DNA of 64,000 nt from Flavobacterium anhuiense (GCF_900101855.1 NZ_FMVC01000003.1:164261-228260); one strand, 5' to 3'. Positions 51,792 through 61,375 are shown, numbered from the stretch's first letter. The notes: generated by a model not told the origin, from the letters alone. Translations and numbers: made by a program.

Positions 51792-53852
51792 TTACTCCTT
51801 CAACAAACGATTCAATTGGAACTGTTCATCGGGTGTCAAATTAGGCAAAATTCTATTAAAAGAAGCACGCATTTCAGGATTTTTTAACAGAAGTCTTATA
51901 GTATCTCTACCAAATTTCGAAAACTGCCACATATGATGCGTTGTAGCGCCAACTAAATTACTCAAAACCTGATCATTAATAATTTTAAAAGCTATTAATT
52001 TTTCTAACGCGTTTTGACGTGTTGTAGCTTCGTATTTTGAAGATGAAAATGCGATTAGTTCATTTATCAAATCATCTTTTTTATTGGTATAGTTTGGCGT
52101 CGACAAAGCAAGAGAAAGCCATAAAGTCCTCAAATTATAATCGTTGAAGCCAATCCAACTTTTAGATTTATCCAAGTATTCTGTTCTATGATCTGGAAAA
52201 TTTCTCCATAGCCAATAAAGCGCTATTTCTTGTGTTTGATATGATTTATCATCCAAAAGCGTTTCATAATTTGCTCTAAAATCTTCAGGAATTTTAGTTA
52301 GAGATCCAGCCAGATTTTGACGTACTCTGATGTTATTAGTCTGCAATGCCAAAAGCAGAAGAGCTTTTTTGTCTTCGTATTTTTCATTTTCCAATTGATC
52401 GACAACAGCTTCTTTTACCGATTGATAAACATCCGATTCTAAAGTAGATTTCAAACTATCTTTTTTTTCTGCAAAAGGTGTTTTTTTCAGCTTATCGATT
52501 TCTAGTCGCTTTTGAATTGCTTTGTTTTTGCTCAATAATGCATTTGCTGTCGGCGTATCAAAAACGGTCGATTCCAGCCATGTTTTCTGAAATTTCTCCA
52601 AATCAAAATCGGAAACTTTTTTAATTTCATCAAAGAAATTCTGTGTGTTTACAGTTTGATAAGCATATTTATTCAGATAGCTTTTAATTGCTTTTTTAAA
52701 CGCTTTATCGCCAATTGATTCATGCAAAACAAACAATGCCCAAGCGCCTTTTTCGTAAAATGTAAGCGAACTTGCTTTTGCGTTCAAAACAGGAATCGTG
52801 TCAGTTCGAGACGCAAACTTTATTTGTTGCGCTGTGTCGTATAATTTAGAGTAAAAATAATCTTCTCCATAAATGTCTTTTTCAGCAAGCAACGCAAAAT
52901 AAGTGGCAAAACCTTCTTGAAGCCAATGATGCGTGCTGCTTTCGGCGGTAATAAGATCTCCAAACCAATGATGCGCTAATTCATGAGCGTCTACATTGGT
53001 ATAATTTCGATCACAAAAACCAGTTGAATCTACCACATAACGGGTTGCAAAAAGAGTCGAAGTTGTATTTTCCATTCCGGCATACAAAAAGTCTCGTACA
53101 GGGATCTGTCTATTGATTTTCCAAGGATATTTTACGCCGATTTCTTTTTCAAGGAAATCAAAAATGCATTTCGAGTAACGATACGTTGGCTCAAAACGAT
53201 CTGTATCTTTGGGTTCGTAATAATATTCTAAAGGAATTCTACTCTTAGATTTAAATTCTTTTTTATCAAATTTCCCAATAGCCAGCATCAATAAATACGA
53301 ACTCATTGGTTTTTCCATTTCAAATTGCCAATGATCCAGATTTCCGTTTGCAGTTTTTGCTTTTAAAACTCCGTTAGAGACCACCTGATAATCTTTATCA
53401 TAAGAAATCCCTAAATTGAAAATCAATTTTTCATTTACATCGTCAAAACTCGGAAACCAATTGCTTGTATATCTGCCCTGCCCTTGTGTCCAGATTTGCA
53501 CTTCATCATTTCCCATGTCAACAAAATAAAGCGCTTGTTTTGGTTTTGCTGTGTAATTGAATGTCAAATGATTTTGCCCTTTACTAAACGGAAAAACCAA
53601 TTTTAACTCTTTATTGGTATTAACAAACATGATTTCGTTTTCATTGACTTTCACATTCGAAAATTCCATGTTTTTAGCGTCAAGCGAAATTGTATCGGTG
53701 TTTTGCAATACCTCAAATTGAAAATCGACAGCTCCAGAAATAAGTTTATCTTTTGGATTTATAGACAATTGCCCTGAAACCGATTTAAAATCAACGTATT
53801 GCGTTTGCTGAGCAAATAGAAAACTGGTGAATAATAGAAAAATGTATTTCAT
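51792..53852 (-). CDS. M1-family metallopeptidase (aminopeptidase)
   Basis: The 686-residue protein has a signal peptide (residues 1-14, FLLFTSFLFAQ) and is periplasmic or extracellular. The exopeptidase motif GMENTTS lies near residue 257. The zinc site HELAHHWFGD near residue 287 has its Glu ligand in HWLQEGFATY 18 residues later. A C-terminal helical region (about 450-686) completes the fold. It trims amino acids from the N-termini of peptides. A TAACTTTG box at 53885-53878 (minus strand) lies 26 bp upstream. Confidence 0.94.
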   Translation of the reverse strand: MKYIFLLFTSFLFAQQTQYVDFKSVSGQLSINPKDKLISGAVDFQFEVLQNTDTISLDAKNMEFSNVKVNENEIMFVNTNKELKLVFPFSKGQNHLTFNYTAKPKQALYFVDMGNDEVQIWTQGQGRYTSNWFPSFDDVNEKLIFNLGISYDKDYQVVSNGVLKAKTANGNLDHWQFEMEKPMSSYLLMLAIGKFDKKEFKSKSRIPLEYYYEPKDTDRFEPTYRYSKCIFDFLEKEIGVKYPWKINRQIPVRDFLYAGMENTTSTLFATRYVVDSTGFCDRNYTNVDAHELAHHWFGDLITAESSTHHWLQEGFATYFALLAEKDIYGEDYFYSKLYDTAQQIKFASRTDTIPVLNAKASSLTFYEKGAWALFVLHESIGDKAFKKAIKSYLNKYAYQTVNTQNFFDEIKKVSDFDLEKFQKTWLESTVFDTPTANALLSKNKAIQKRLEIDKLKKTPFAEKKDSLKSTLESDVYQSVKEAVVDQLENEKYEDKKALLLLALQTNNIRVRQNLAGSLTKIPEDFRANYETLLDDKSYQTQEIALYWLWRNFPDHRTEYLDKSKSWIGFNDYNLRTLWLSLALSTPNYTNKKDDLINELIAFSSSKYEATTRQNALEKLIAFKIINDQVLSNLVGATTHHMWQFSKFGRDTIRLLLKNPEMRASFNRILPNLTPDEQFQLNRLLKE

Positions 53853-53946
53853 TGAAACAATTTTGAAGGCGAAATCCCAAAGTTACAAAGGTTTCCTTTA
53901 CAAATAGAATGAAATTTGTATGTTTACAGTATTAAAATGACAAATC

Positions 53947-54690
53947 GTGTCTGAACCTCAAAAAGCCTTATTTAACTGGAGCAGCGGAAAAGATTCTGCT
54001 CTGGCTTTATACAAAATACTCCAAAATACTGATTTTAAAATCGAATGCTTACTGACAAGCGTAAACCAGCAATATCAGCGTATTTCGATGCACGGAATTC
54101 GTGTTGAATTGCTGCACGAACAGGCGCAGAGCATCGGAATTCCGTTAAAAATTCTAGAAGTACCCGAAATGCCGACAATGGAAGTTTACGAAAAAGTGGT
54201 GACTGAAACGTTAACCAAAATAAAGCAAAATGGCATAACGCATTCTATTTTTGGAGATATTTTTCTGGAAGACTTACGTCAATACCGAGAAAATCAATTG
54301 GCAAAAATCGGATTAACAGGTATTTTTCCGATTTGGAAAATCCCAACTCAAGATCTAATTCAAGAATTTATTTCATTGGAATTCAAAACCATTGTGGTTT
54401 GTGTAAACGAAAAATATTTGGATAAAAGTTTTGTCGGCAGAATAATCGATCAAGATTTCATAAATGATTTGCCTGAAAATGTTGACGTCTGCGGTGAAAA
54501 CGGTGAATTTCATACTTTTACTTTTGATGGTCCGATCTTCTCAAAACCAATAGATTTTGAAATTGGCGAGATTGTTTATAGAAAATATGAAAAGCCAGAA
54601 AAGCAAGATTCATCAAATACAGCCTGTGATACTAATAATGAAACTGCTTTCGATTTTGGATTTTGGTATTGTGATTTAATTAAAAAGTAA
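53947..54690 (+). CDS. Dph6-like diphthine-ammonia ligase family ATPase
   Basis: The 247-residue PP-loop ATPase begins QKALFNWSSGKDSALALYKI (SGKDS is the ATP-binding loop) and continues with RISMHGIRVELLHEQA and IFGDIFLEDLRQYRENQ, all Dph6 marks. Eukaryotic Dph6 amidates diphthine on EF-2. Bacteria lack diphthamide, so the true substrate here is unknown. The start is GTG at 53947, since the nearby ATG at 53937 is out of frame and stops after five codons. It heads a three-gene run with 1-nt gaps. Confidence 0.88.
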   Translation: MSEPQKALFNWSSGKDSALALYKILQNTDFKIECLLTSVNQQYQRISMHGIRVELLHEQAQSIGIPLKILEVPEMPTMEVYEKVVTETLTKIKQNGITHSIFGDIFLEDLRQYRENQLAKIGLTGIFPIWKIPTQDLIQEFISLEFKTIVVCVNEKYLDKSFVGRIIDQDFINDLPENVDVCGENGEFHTFTFDGPIFSKPIDFEIGEIVYRKYEKPEKQDSSNTACDTNNETAFDFGFWYCDLIKK

Positions 54691-54691
54691 A

Positions 54692-55072
54692 ATGAAATTA
54701 TTGTTTAGGCTCTTATTTGTCATTTTTATCTCTTTGTCTTTCCAAAGCTGTTTGGTCAACAGATGCAAGAGACCTCAAATAACAGGATACATTTATGATG
54801 CAGAAACAAAACAGCCTATTGAAAATTGTAAAGTTGGTGAGACTTTAACTCAGTTAAACGGTTCTTTTTCATTAAAAGAAAAACGGTATCGCCAATTTAC
54901 TTTTTTTGGTTTTGAAGCGCCTACTTTGTCTGTAAATGAACCTATACAAAAAGAAGGTTACGAGCCTCAAAACATTCAATTTATGCAGCCTTTTGGAGGC
55001 GGAATGAAAAAAGGAGCGTTACATCATGCAGATACTATTTACATCAAGAAAAATATTTTAAAAACAAACTAA
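54692..55072 (+). CDS. Small lipoprotein with carboxypeptidase-regulatory-like fold
   Basis: The 126-residue protein has a lipoprotein signal (LLFVIFISLSFQSCLVN, Cys near residue 20). The domain begins ITGYIYDAETKQPIENCKVG and continues QLNGSFSLKEKRY, the beta-sandwich pattern of carboxypeptidase regulatory-like (CarbopepD_reg) domains. It has no catalytic part. It starts 1 nt after the Dph6-like stop and ends 1 nt before the next gene, so it is co-translated in this operon. Its role is unknown. Confidence 0.75.
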   Translation: MKLLFRLLFVIFISLSFQSCLVNRCKRPQITGYIYDAETKQPIENCKVGETLTQLNGSFSLKEKRYRQFTFFGFEAPTLSVNEPIQKEGYEPQNIQFMQPFGGGMKKGALHHADTIYIKKNILKTN

Positions 55073-55073
55073 C

Positions 55074-55577
55074 ATGGATTTAAAAGAAAATGATGAAGTA
55101 AAAAAAGTAATATTCTTTCTGAAAGAAATTGGAATTGATATTATTGAAAAAGAGCTTGGAGAAACTTTTTTGCCAGGATTAGAATTAGGTCCTAACTGCA
55201 TATATATCGATTACAGTAAATTATTATATCCTGGCGATATTTTACATGAAGCTGGACATCTAGCTGTAACGCTTCCGGCTGAAAGAAAACTAGTTGGAAC
55301 CGTAGAAATCTCTAAAGATTGGCCAACACAAGGCGACGAAATTGCTGCGCTTTTATGGTCTTATGCAGCTTTAAACCATTTAAAGCTTTCACCTGAATTC
55401 GTATTCCATCCAAATGGGTATAAAGGTAGTTCTGAATGGTTTATTTCAAATTTTACTTCAGGAAATTATATGGGATTGCCTCTTCTGGAATGGATGGGAC
55501 TATGTTTGGGGAAAGAAAAAGCTGAAAAAGAACAAAAAATGCCTTTTCCAGCTATGCAAAAATGGATTCGAGAATGA
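55074..55577 (+). CDS. Small cytoplasmic HEAGH-motif protein
   Basis: This 167-residue protein lacks a signal peptide and has one HExxH motif, DILHEAGHLAVTLP near residues 57-70, as in zinc peptidases of the gluzincin or IrrE type. A possible third ligand is the Glu in TQGDEIAALLWSYAALNH about 25 residues later. Two Trp-rich stretches (SSEWFISNFTSGNY, LLEWMGLCLGKEK) follow. The arrangement is reminiscent of ImmA/IrrE proteases but lacks a visible DNA-binding domain. Whether it cuts a protein is unproven. Confidence 0.65.
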   Translation: MDLKENDEVKKVIFFLKEIGIDIIEKELGETFLPGLELGPNCIYIDYSKLLYPGDILHEAGHLAVTLPAERKLVGTVEISKDWPTQGDEIAALLWSYAALNHLKLSPEFVFHPNGYKGSSEWFISNFTSGNYMGLPLLEWMGLCLGKEKAEKEQKMPFPAMQKWIRE

Positions 55578-55579
55578 CA

Positions 55580-55975
55580 TTAAGTCGATTGATCGTCAAA
55601 AGTTTTCAAAAACCATTTGTTATCTTTTAATTCGAAAATATAATCAATATAAATCCCATTATCTAGCCCGCGCTCTTCAAGAGTGGCTTTGTTTTTCTTT
55701 ACTAACAATGTACGCTTTAAATATCTTTCATCAGCCTTATTGTTGAGATGAAGCACTTTATATTTTTCCTTTGTCATTGTATAATCTGACAATTCAAAAT
55801 CTTCATTGTTCGCTTTGTATTTTAAAGGAAAAATAACTCTAGTTATTTGAAATTTAGGATCTGAATTGAATTTCTTAAAAAACTCATTAAAATCTTCTGA
55901 AGTTGCTTTTGAGGTTTGCGCCAGAGTCACTGAGCTTAGTCCTAAAAGGAACATCATAAAAAAAAACTTTTTCAT
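55580..55975 (-). CDS. DUF4348-like secreted protein
   Basis: A 131-residue protein with a signal peptide (FFFMMFLLGLSSVTLAQ, residues 4-20). The body (SEDFNEFFKKFNSDPKFQIT, then the strands FPLKYKANNEDFEL and YIFELKDNKWFLKTF) resembles the DUF4348 beta-sheet family of Bacteroidota. The function is unknown. Its ATG overlaps the stop of the upstream DUF1697 gene by 1 nt (TAATG), so the two are translationally coupled. Confidence 0.7.
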   Translation of the reverse strand: MKKFFFMMFLLGLSSVTLAQTSKATSEDFNEFFKKFNSDPKFQITRVIFPLKYKANNEDFELSDYTMTKEKYKVLHLNNKADERYLKRTLLVKKNKATLEERGLDNGIYIDYIFELKDNKWFLKTFDDQST

Positions 55976-56514
55976 TACTCATTATACATTTTAAGCAAGT
56001 TCGTAACCGTGTTCCAGTTTCGAATTGTTGCTGTTACGTTTAGTTTTTTCTCGATATATTTTTGATCGAAACGGGTTTTTCCGGCACCAATGTCATATTT
56101 AATAAAAATTCTATTTTCATCAATGCTGGCTTCGTCTGGCTTGAATTGGCTTATTTTCAAATCGTTTATACTTTCCTTTTTCAAATTCATTGAAACAAAA
56201 GCAACATATAGTTTTTTCATATCGATATCCTTCTCTTTCAAGAACGGATTATTGGCAAAACACGATTCCAAATTTTCTTTGGTAATCATTACTACAGGAA
56301 CTTCGTGACCAAAAACTTTAAAAATTTCCTGTTTAATCATGAAACCAACTTTTGAAGCTTCTTCTTCGCTATCCACAAAAACATTTCCAGATTGCAAATA
56401 CGTTCGTACATTTTGAAAGCCAAGATTCTCCAGCATTGCTTTCAAAGCTTCCATTTTCATCATATTATGCCCAGAAACGTTGATTCCGCGCAAAAGCGCT
56501 AAATGTGTTTTCAT
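55975..56514 (-). CDS. DUF1697 protein
   Basis: The 179-residue cytoplasmic protein matches DUF1697. It begins HLALLRGINVSGHNMMKMEA, contains LGFQNVRTYLQSGNVFV and ends in IRNWNTVTNLLKMY. The family has an alpha/beta fold of unknown function and is widespread in bacteria. The frame opens at 56532 but the conserved start is at 56514. Its stop overlaps the next ATG by one base, and the pair may act together, though a cytoplasmic and an exported product make a shared job doubtful. Confidence 0.88.
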   Translation of the reverse strand: MKTHLALLRGINVSGHNMMKMEALKAMLENLGFQNVRTYLQSGNVFVDSEEEASKVGFMIKQEIFKVFGHEVPVVMITKENLESCFANNPFLKEKDIDMKKLYVAFVSMNLKKESINDLKISQFKPDEASIDENRIFIKYDIGAGKTRFDQKYIEKKLNVTATIRNWNTVTNLLKMYNE

Positions 56515-56544
56515 TTTTTTAATTTTTTTCAAAGATAAAAAACA

Positions 56545-58314
56545 CTATTCATCTTCCTCACTGATTTCAATGCCAAACTTTACTAAAAAGTCGTTAAACT
56601 TTTGTTTATATTTTGTCTGTGCTTCTTCTACAATTTCATCTGCTTCTTCGTTAGAATCTATTGCATCCAAATTAAACTTTTCTTTCACCCATTCGCGAAA
56701 CTCTTCCTTATTTTCACTTTCTTCGTAATATTCTTCGTCTTGATAAAAATAAGCTTTATCAAAATCAACAGAAATTTCAGTATCGAATGTTAGAAGCTGA
56801 ATCAGTTTTTGAGTGTTTTCTGCTACAACATGAACTCCCCCTTCGTCTCCAAAAACAACAATTGGGCAATTATTCAAATCTTTATCAATAATCCAGTATG
56901 CATAAGAGCTTCCTGAACCGTTTGCACCTGCAAATTCGATAAAACTATTATAGAATTCTTCTTCTTCAGACCAAGTTTTTATACCCGTTTTATCATCAGT
57001 TATGGTAAGCCCAAAACATTCTGAATACGTTTCTACACCATATTCCTGCTCAAATTCAAATAGCTTCACTAAATCTTCAGGCAGTTTATAATTGCCAAAT
57101 TGAGAAGCATATTCTTCCAATGAAAATCTATTACTGTAATCTGAATACTCTGTTTCATCATCAGCTTCACCGCCTTCCTCAACAACTTCAGCGGTCAATA
57201 TTTCAAAAGTTTTCATGACCGCATTTTTCACGCAGAAAAGTTCAATTCCTGGAGCATTTTCATCATTCATCCATTGGTATTTCGGATCTCCGTTTTCATC
57301 TAGATATTCCAAAATAAGCATAATTTCTTGGTCTTCATGACACCATAAAGCGCGCATTCTTATGCCAAAACCATTCGCAATTTCTTCAGAAATCTGGCTG
57401 TATTTTTTTCCTTCATAATCAAAAGGAATAAACAAATAAGTTGTTCCCGAAATATGTCTAACGATTTTTCCGTTTTCTTTCTGTTCTTCAGTTTCAGACA
57501 GAACTTCAACCATATTAATAAACTGACTTCGGAAATCAGCATACATATATTTATCCTTTTTGTCGTAATCTAAAATTGAAAGACCTTCTTTAAAAACATC
57601 TAAATAATTATTGCCTAATATTTCTTCGTTATAATCTGAATTTTCTACAAAAGAATCTTCTACAATATCAGATAATTTATGCGTTGAAGGCAGATAATTC
57701 TCAACAGTTATAATAGATCCGTCGGTATCTTGAACATTGCTGCAAATTAGAATATCTGGTCTGTTGGCGCTTATAATTGTCTGAACGTCTGTGAAACGTT
57801 CAAAATGAAACAGCATATCATCACTATAAACCAGCCACGCTGTAAGATCTCCTTTTACAAAAAGTTCACCGTGATTGTATTCACCTGCAAGCGTGTCACA
57901 TTGCAGACCGCCGCCCAAATAATGCACACTTCCAAACAAGTTAATATTTACTGTTGTAGTTTTACCTAAAACAATTAAAGCCGGAGAATTATCCGTGTCA
58001 TAAGAACTGATCAGTTTTGTAACGGTTAGATTTCCTTTAAAAATAAAACCTAAAATGAAAATATCGGGATGTTCTTCGGTACTGAAATCCATCTCAAACA
58101 AATCCATTTCCACATCATTTTCCGCTAACAGAAATATCGGATTTTCTTCGTAATCGGGAAAACGCCAAGTATCTTCAAAAACATTGTAGATTTTCTGATT
58201 CTTGAAATCGGTTAGATCTCCAATGATATTGTGCGCTTCGTGTCTGTTAATTACTTTGAATGTAATACCAGAAAATATCATTGTTTCAAAAGGAACTTTT
58301 TCTTCTTTAATCAT
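56545..58314 (-). CDS. Large acidic protein with polymer-forming-like and SUKH-like segments
   Basis: A 589-residue cytoplasmic protein, strongly acidic. Around residues 80-170 (FIFKGNLTVTKLISSYDTD, then YNHGELFVKGDLTAWLVYSD) it shows a beta-solenoid-like pattern as in polymer-forming or bactofilin-related domains. From about residue 405 (LPEDLVKLFEFEQEYGVETY, then YAYWIIDKDLNNCPIVVFGD and GGVHVVAENTQKLIQLL) it resembles SMI1/KNR4 (SUKH) domains found in toxin-immunity proteins. No toxin gene was found nearby. The frame opens at 58347, but MIKEEKVPFET at 58314 is the better start. The function is unknown. Confidence 0.65.
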   Translation of the reverse strand: MIKEEKVPFETMIFSGITFKVINRHEAHNIIGDLTDFKNQKIYNVFEDTWRFPDYEENPIFLLAENDVEMDLFEMDFSTEEHPDIFILGFIFKGNLTVTKLISSYDTDNSPALIVLGKTTTVNINLFGSVHYLGGGLQCDTLAGEYNHGELFVKGDLTAWLVYSDDMLFHFERFTDVQTIISANRPDILICSNVQDTDGSIITVENYLPSTHKLSDIVEDSFVENSDYNEEILGNNYLDVFKEGLSILDYDKKDKYMYADFRSQFINMVEVLSETEEQKENGKIVRHISGTTYLFIPFDYEGKKYSQISEEIANGFGIRMRALWCHEDQEIMLILEYLDENGDPKYQWMNDENAPGIELFCVKNAVMKTFEILTAEVVEEGGEADDETEYSDYSNRFSLEEYASQFGNYKLPEDLVKLFEFEQEYGVETYSECFGLTITDDKTGIKTWSEEEEFYNSFIEFAGANGSGSSYAYWIIDKDLNNCPIVVFGDEGGVHVVAENTQKLIQLLTFDTEISVDFDKAYFYQDEEYYEESENKEEFREWVKEKFNLDAIDSNEEADEIVEEAQTKYKQKFNDFLVKFGIEISEEDE

Positions 58315-58399
58315 AATTTGAGGCTTATAATTTAAATGTTTTAACAAATCTAGTAATTATCTTTTTTTATTAAAACAATACTGACTTTTAATTCAAAAA

Positions 58400-58429
58400 A
58401 AAACTCCGCTGGGAAACCAACAGAGTTTT
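58400..58429 (-). terminator. Terminator of the lipocalin-like lipoprotein gene
   Basis: A 13-bp imperfect stem (58400-58412 with 58417-58429) closed by a GAAA tetraloop on the plus strand is followed on the minus strand by nine T. It lies 31 nt after the stop at 58460. Confidence 0.8.
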
Positions 58430-58459
58430 ACACTTGAGATATTAAAATAAATATCCCGT

Positions 58460-58891
58460 TTACCTAACTTTTTTATATTCAAATCCGGGACCGTCACAAT
58501 TCCTCCATGTACTGAATAATACTCCTTTATTGTCAAGAATCAGTTCCTCAGTTAAATTTCCTAAACAGCTACCAATAATATCACTAGTTTCAGAATAAGT
58601 TAATTTAAGATTAGTCTGATCGCTGTTTTTTGTTGCTAAAAAGGTACCTGATGCCGTTGTGGTTGTTCCGTTTATTATTCTCGTTTTCAAAAATGTATTG
58701 TCGGTTTTAAAATCATAATACTCTTGCCATTGCGGCTCGCCAGGAATATAAATTGCTAAAACAAAACTAGTTGTATAGGTCGTTAATTTCCATTTTCCGT
58801 AATAACCTAGTGCATTTTTTGAAGTCGCATCATCGCTTGAACAAGATACAATGCTTAACATGATGATAAAAACAGTGGCAAACTTTTTCAT
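58460..58891 (-). CDS. Lipocalin-like lipoprotein
   Basis: The 143-residue protein has a lipoprotein signal (FIIMLSIVSCSSDD, Cys near residue 17). It is followed by GYYGKWKLTTYTTSF, a start typical of small lipocalin-like lipoproteins of Bacteroidota. Two Cys (GSCLGN and WRNCDGPG) probably form a disulfide. It would bind a small hydrophobic ligand at the outer membrane, but nothing indicates which. It appears to be a single-gene unit. Confidence 0.75.
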   Translation of the reverse strand: MKKFATVFIIMLSIVSCSSDDATSKNALGYYGKWKLTTYTTSFVLAIYIPGEPQWQEYYDFKTDNTFLKTRIINGTTTTASGTFLATKNSDQTNLKLTYSETSDIIGSCLGNLTEELILDNKGVLFSTWRNCDGPGFEYKKVR

Positions 58892-59067
58892 TTTGATTTT
58901 GGTTTTAAGGTTAATCTTTACCTAATTAGACGATTAAATTCTCAAAAGGTTGCGTAAATCAATATTTTATGCGTCTCAAACCAACAAAATATTACCTAAC
59001 CATTGATCAATTGAAAACTATAATTCATTTTTAAAATTCCCAATTAAAATTTATCTTCGCTTTCTAA

Positions 59068-59135
59068 AAAGAGAAAAGAATATAGAAGAAAGAAAAAGAT
59101 AATGCTTGTCTTTTTTCTTTCTTCTTGCCTGTTTT
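59068..59135. repeat. Imperfect AGAAGAAAGAAAA palindrome before recG
   Basis: AAAAGAGAAAAGAATATAGA and AGAAGAAAGAAAAAGA face TCTTTTTTCTTTCTTCTTGC in the 274-bp gap between the lipoprotein gene and recG. The same words occur at 51708-51779. It ends 30 nt before the recG ATG. The rest of the gap shows no gene. Confidence 0.45.
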
Positions 59136-59165
59136 AATCTTGCTTCTATAAAATCTAATCTTCGA

Positions 59166-61274
59166 ATGTCTAATAATCTTCTCGAGACTCCAATTGAATA
59201 CTTAAAAGGCGTTGGTCCAAGCCGTGGCCAGCTGCTTCGTAAGGAATTGGGTATTCATAAATATGGAGATTTAGTCAATCTTTTTCCGAATCGATACATT
59301 GACAGAACGCGTTATTATAAGATTAATGAATTGCAGAATACAGGCTCTGAGGTTCAAATTATTGGAAAAATAATTCACATCAAAACAGTTGAATTTGCTA
59401 AAAACAAAAAACGTCTCGTGGCTAGTTTTGTTGATGATACGGGGCAAATTGACTTAAACTGGTTCCAAGGGCATAAATGGATTCGTGAAAGTTTAAAACT
59501 TAATGAACCTTTGGTTATTTTTGGAAAATGTTCACTTTACGGAAGCCAATTCAGTATGGCACATCCAGAAATTGAACTATTAAGCGAACACGAAAGAAGT
59601 TTGCGTTCGGCTATGCAACCTGTTTATCCTTCGACAGAAGCTTTAGCTAATAAAGGCATTTCGAACCGTACGATAAACAAATTGATGGAACAGCTTTTTT
59701 TGGAAACACAAGCGTTGTTTACCGAAACTTTTCCGCCATTTTTAATAGAAGAATTAAAGCTGATTCCGAAACGTGCTGCTTTATTCAATATTCATTTTCC
59801 TAAAAGCGCTGAAATTTTGGCGAAAGCACAATTTAGACTGAAATTTGAAGAATTGTTCTTTATTCAGTTGCAACTAATTACAAAGAATCTCATTCGGAAA
59901 CATAAAATAAAAGGGCATCCATTTGACAAAGTGGGCGAACTTTTTAATGAATTTTATAAAAACCACCTTCCTTTTGATTTAACGAATGCTCAAAAAAGAG
60001 TAATCAAAGAAATTAGAACCGATATGGGAAGCAATGCTCAAATGAACCGTTTGCTTCAAGGTGATGTGGGTTCTGGAAAAACGATTGTAGCATTTATGAG
60101 CATGCTTTTGGCTATTGACAATGGTTTTCAAGCTTGCTTGATGGCACCTACAGAAATCTTGGCCAATCAGCATTTTTTGGGTTTGTCTGAATTTGCCAAA
60201 ACATTAAATATCAATATTCGAATATTAACGGGTTCTACAAAAACTTCTGAAAGAAAAATTATTCATGACGAACTGGAAAGCGGAGAACTTAAAATTCTGA
60301 TTGGAACACATGCTCTGTTAGAAGATAAAGTACAGTTTCAGAATTTAGGTTTGGCCGTGATTGATGAACAGCATCGTTTTGGTGTGGAGCAAAGATCGAA
60401 GTTGTGGAAGAAAAATGATATTCCGCCACACGTTTTGGTTATGACCGCCACTCCTATTCCGAGAACATTGGCAATGAGCTTATATGGTGATTTGGATATT
60501 TCGGTTATTGACGAATTACCGCCAGGAAGGAAACCGATTCAAACTGTACATCGATACGATACGAATCGCTTGAAAGTATGGAAATTTCTTCGAGACGAAA
60601 TTGCAAAAGGAAGACAGATTTATATCGTGTATCCGCTGATTCAGGAATCTGAAAAAATGGATTATAAGGATTTGATGGATGGTTACGAAAGCATTTCTCG
60701 TGATTTTCCATTGCCTCAATATTCTATTTCAATACTTCACGGAAAAATGAAACCTGCAGATAAAGATGCAGAAATGAAGCGTTTCTCTGAAGGAAAAACC
60801 AATATCATGGTTGCTACAACCGTAATTGAAGTTGGTGTAAACGTGCCAAACGCCAGTGTAATGATTATAGAAAGCGCCGAAAGGTTTGGACTTTCGCAAT
60901 TGCACCAGCTGCGCGGACGTGTCGGTCGTGGTGCGGAGCAAAGTTATTGCATCTTAATGACTGGCCATAAATTAAGTTCTGACAGTAAAACCAGAATGGA
61001 AACTATGGTGCAGACCAATGACGGCTTTGAAATTGCAGAAGTGGACTTAAAACTTCGTGGTCCAGGCGACATGATGGGAACACAGCAAAGCGGTGTATTA
61101 AATCTACAGATCGCGGATATTGTCAAGGATAGAGAAATTCTTTCTTTAGCTCGAAATTATGCCATGAAAATCCTAAAAGAAGATTCCGCTCTTCAAAAAC
61201 CTGAGCATTCTGTTTTAAGAAACATCTTCATTGAGTTAACTAAGAAAAAGAATATTTGGAATTATATTAGCTAG
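59166..61274 (+). CDS. recG: ATP-dependent DNA helicase RecG
   Basis: The 702-residue helicase remodels stalled replication forks. It has a wedge OB domain (about 60-150), then motifs QGDVGSGKTIVAFMSML near residue 300, MAPTEILANQHF, VIDEQHRFGVEQR near residue 405, VMTATPIPRTLAMSLYGD, VIEVGVNVPNASVMII and QLRGRVGRGAEQSY near residue 585. The TRG motif region follows. The frame opens at a TTG at 59106, but family length and the ATG at 59166 (MSNNLLETPIEYLKGVG) settle the start. A terminator follows. Confidence 0.97.
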   Translation: MSNNLLETPIEYLKGVGPSRGQLLRKELGIHKYGDLVNLFPNRYIDRTRYYKINELQNTGSEVQIIGKIIHIKTVEFAKNKKRLVASFVDDTGQIDLNWFQGHKWIRESLKLNEPLVIFGKCSLYGSQFSMAHPEIELLSEHERSLRSAMQPVYPSTEALANKGISNRTINKLMEQLFLETQALFTETFPPFLIEELKLIPKRAALFNIHFPKSAEILAKAQFRLKFEELFFIQLQLITKNLIRKHKIKGHPFDKVGELFNEFYKNHLPFDLTNAQKRVIKEIRTDMGSNAQMNRLLQGDVGSGKTIVAFMSMLLAIDNGFQACLMAPTEILANQHFLGLSEFAKTLNINIRILTGSTKTSERKIIHDELESGELKILIGTHALLEDKVQFQNLGLAVIDEQHRFGVEQRSKLWKKNDIPPHVLVMTATPIPRTLAMSLYGDLDISVIDELPPGRKPIQTVHRYDTNRLKVWKFLRDEIAKGRQIYIVYPLIQESEKMDYKDLMDGYESISRDFPLPQYSISILHGKMKPADKDAEMKRFSEGKTNIMVATTVIEVGVNVPNASVMIIESAERFGLSQLHQLRGRVGRGAEQSYCILMTGHKLSSDSKTRMETMVQTNDGFEIAEVDLKLRGPGDMMGTQQSGVLNLQIADIVKDREILSLARNYAMKILKEDSALQKPEHSVLRNIFIELTKKKNIWNYIS

Positions 61275-61295
61275 GTTCTAAGATGCTTTAAAAAG

Positions 61296-61335
61296 AAAGG
61301 CTGAAAAGGGTAATTAATTAACCTTTTCAGCCTTT
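61296..61335 (+). terminator. recG terminator
   Basis: A 14-bp perfect stem (61296-61309 with 61322-61335, core GGCTGAAAAGG/CCTTTTCAGCC) with extra pairing in the loop lies 22 nt after the recG stop and continues as TTTTG. Confidence 0.8.
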
Positions 61336-61375
61336 TGTAGATTAAACTAAAAAGCTTAGCATCTTTAAAAAAAAA

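Noticed and set aside
56545..58314. Polymorphic toxin-immunity locus
   Set aside because: No toxin, secretion domain or tandem immunity genes are found nearby; only a SUKH-like resemblance remains.
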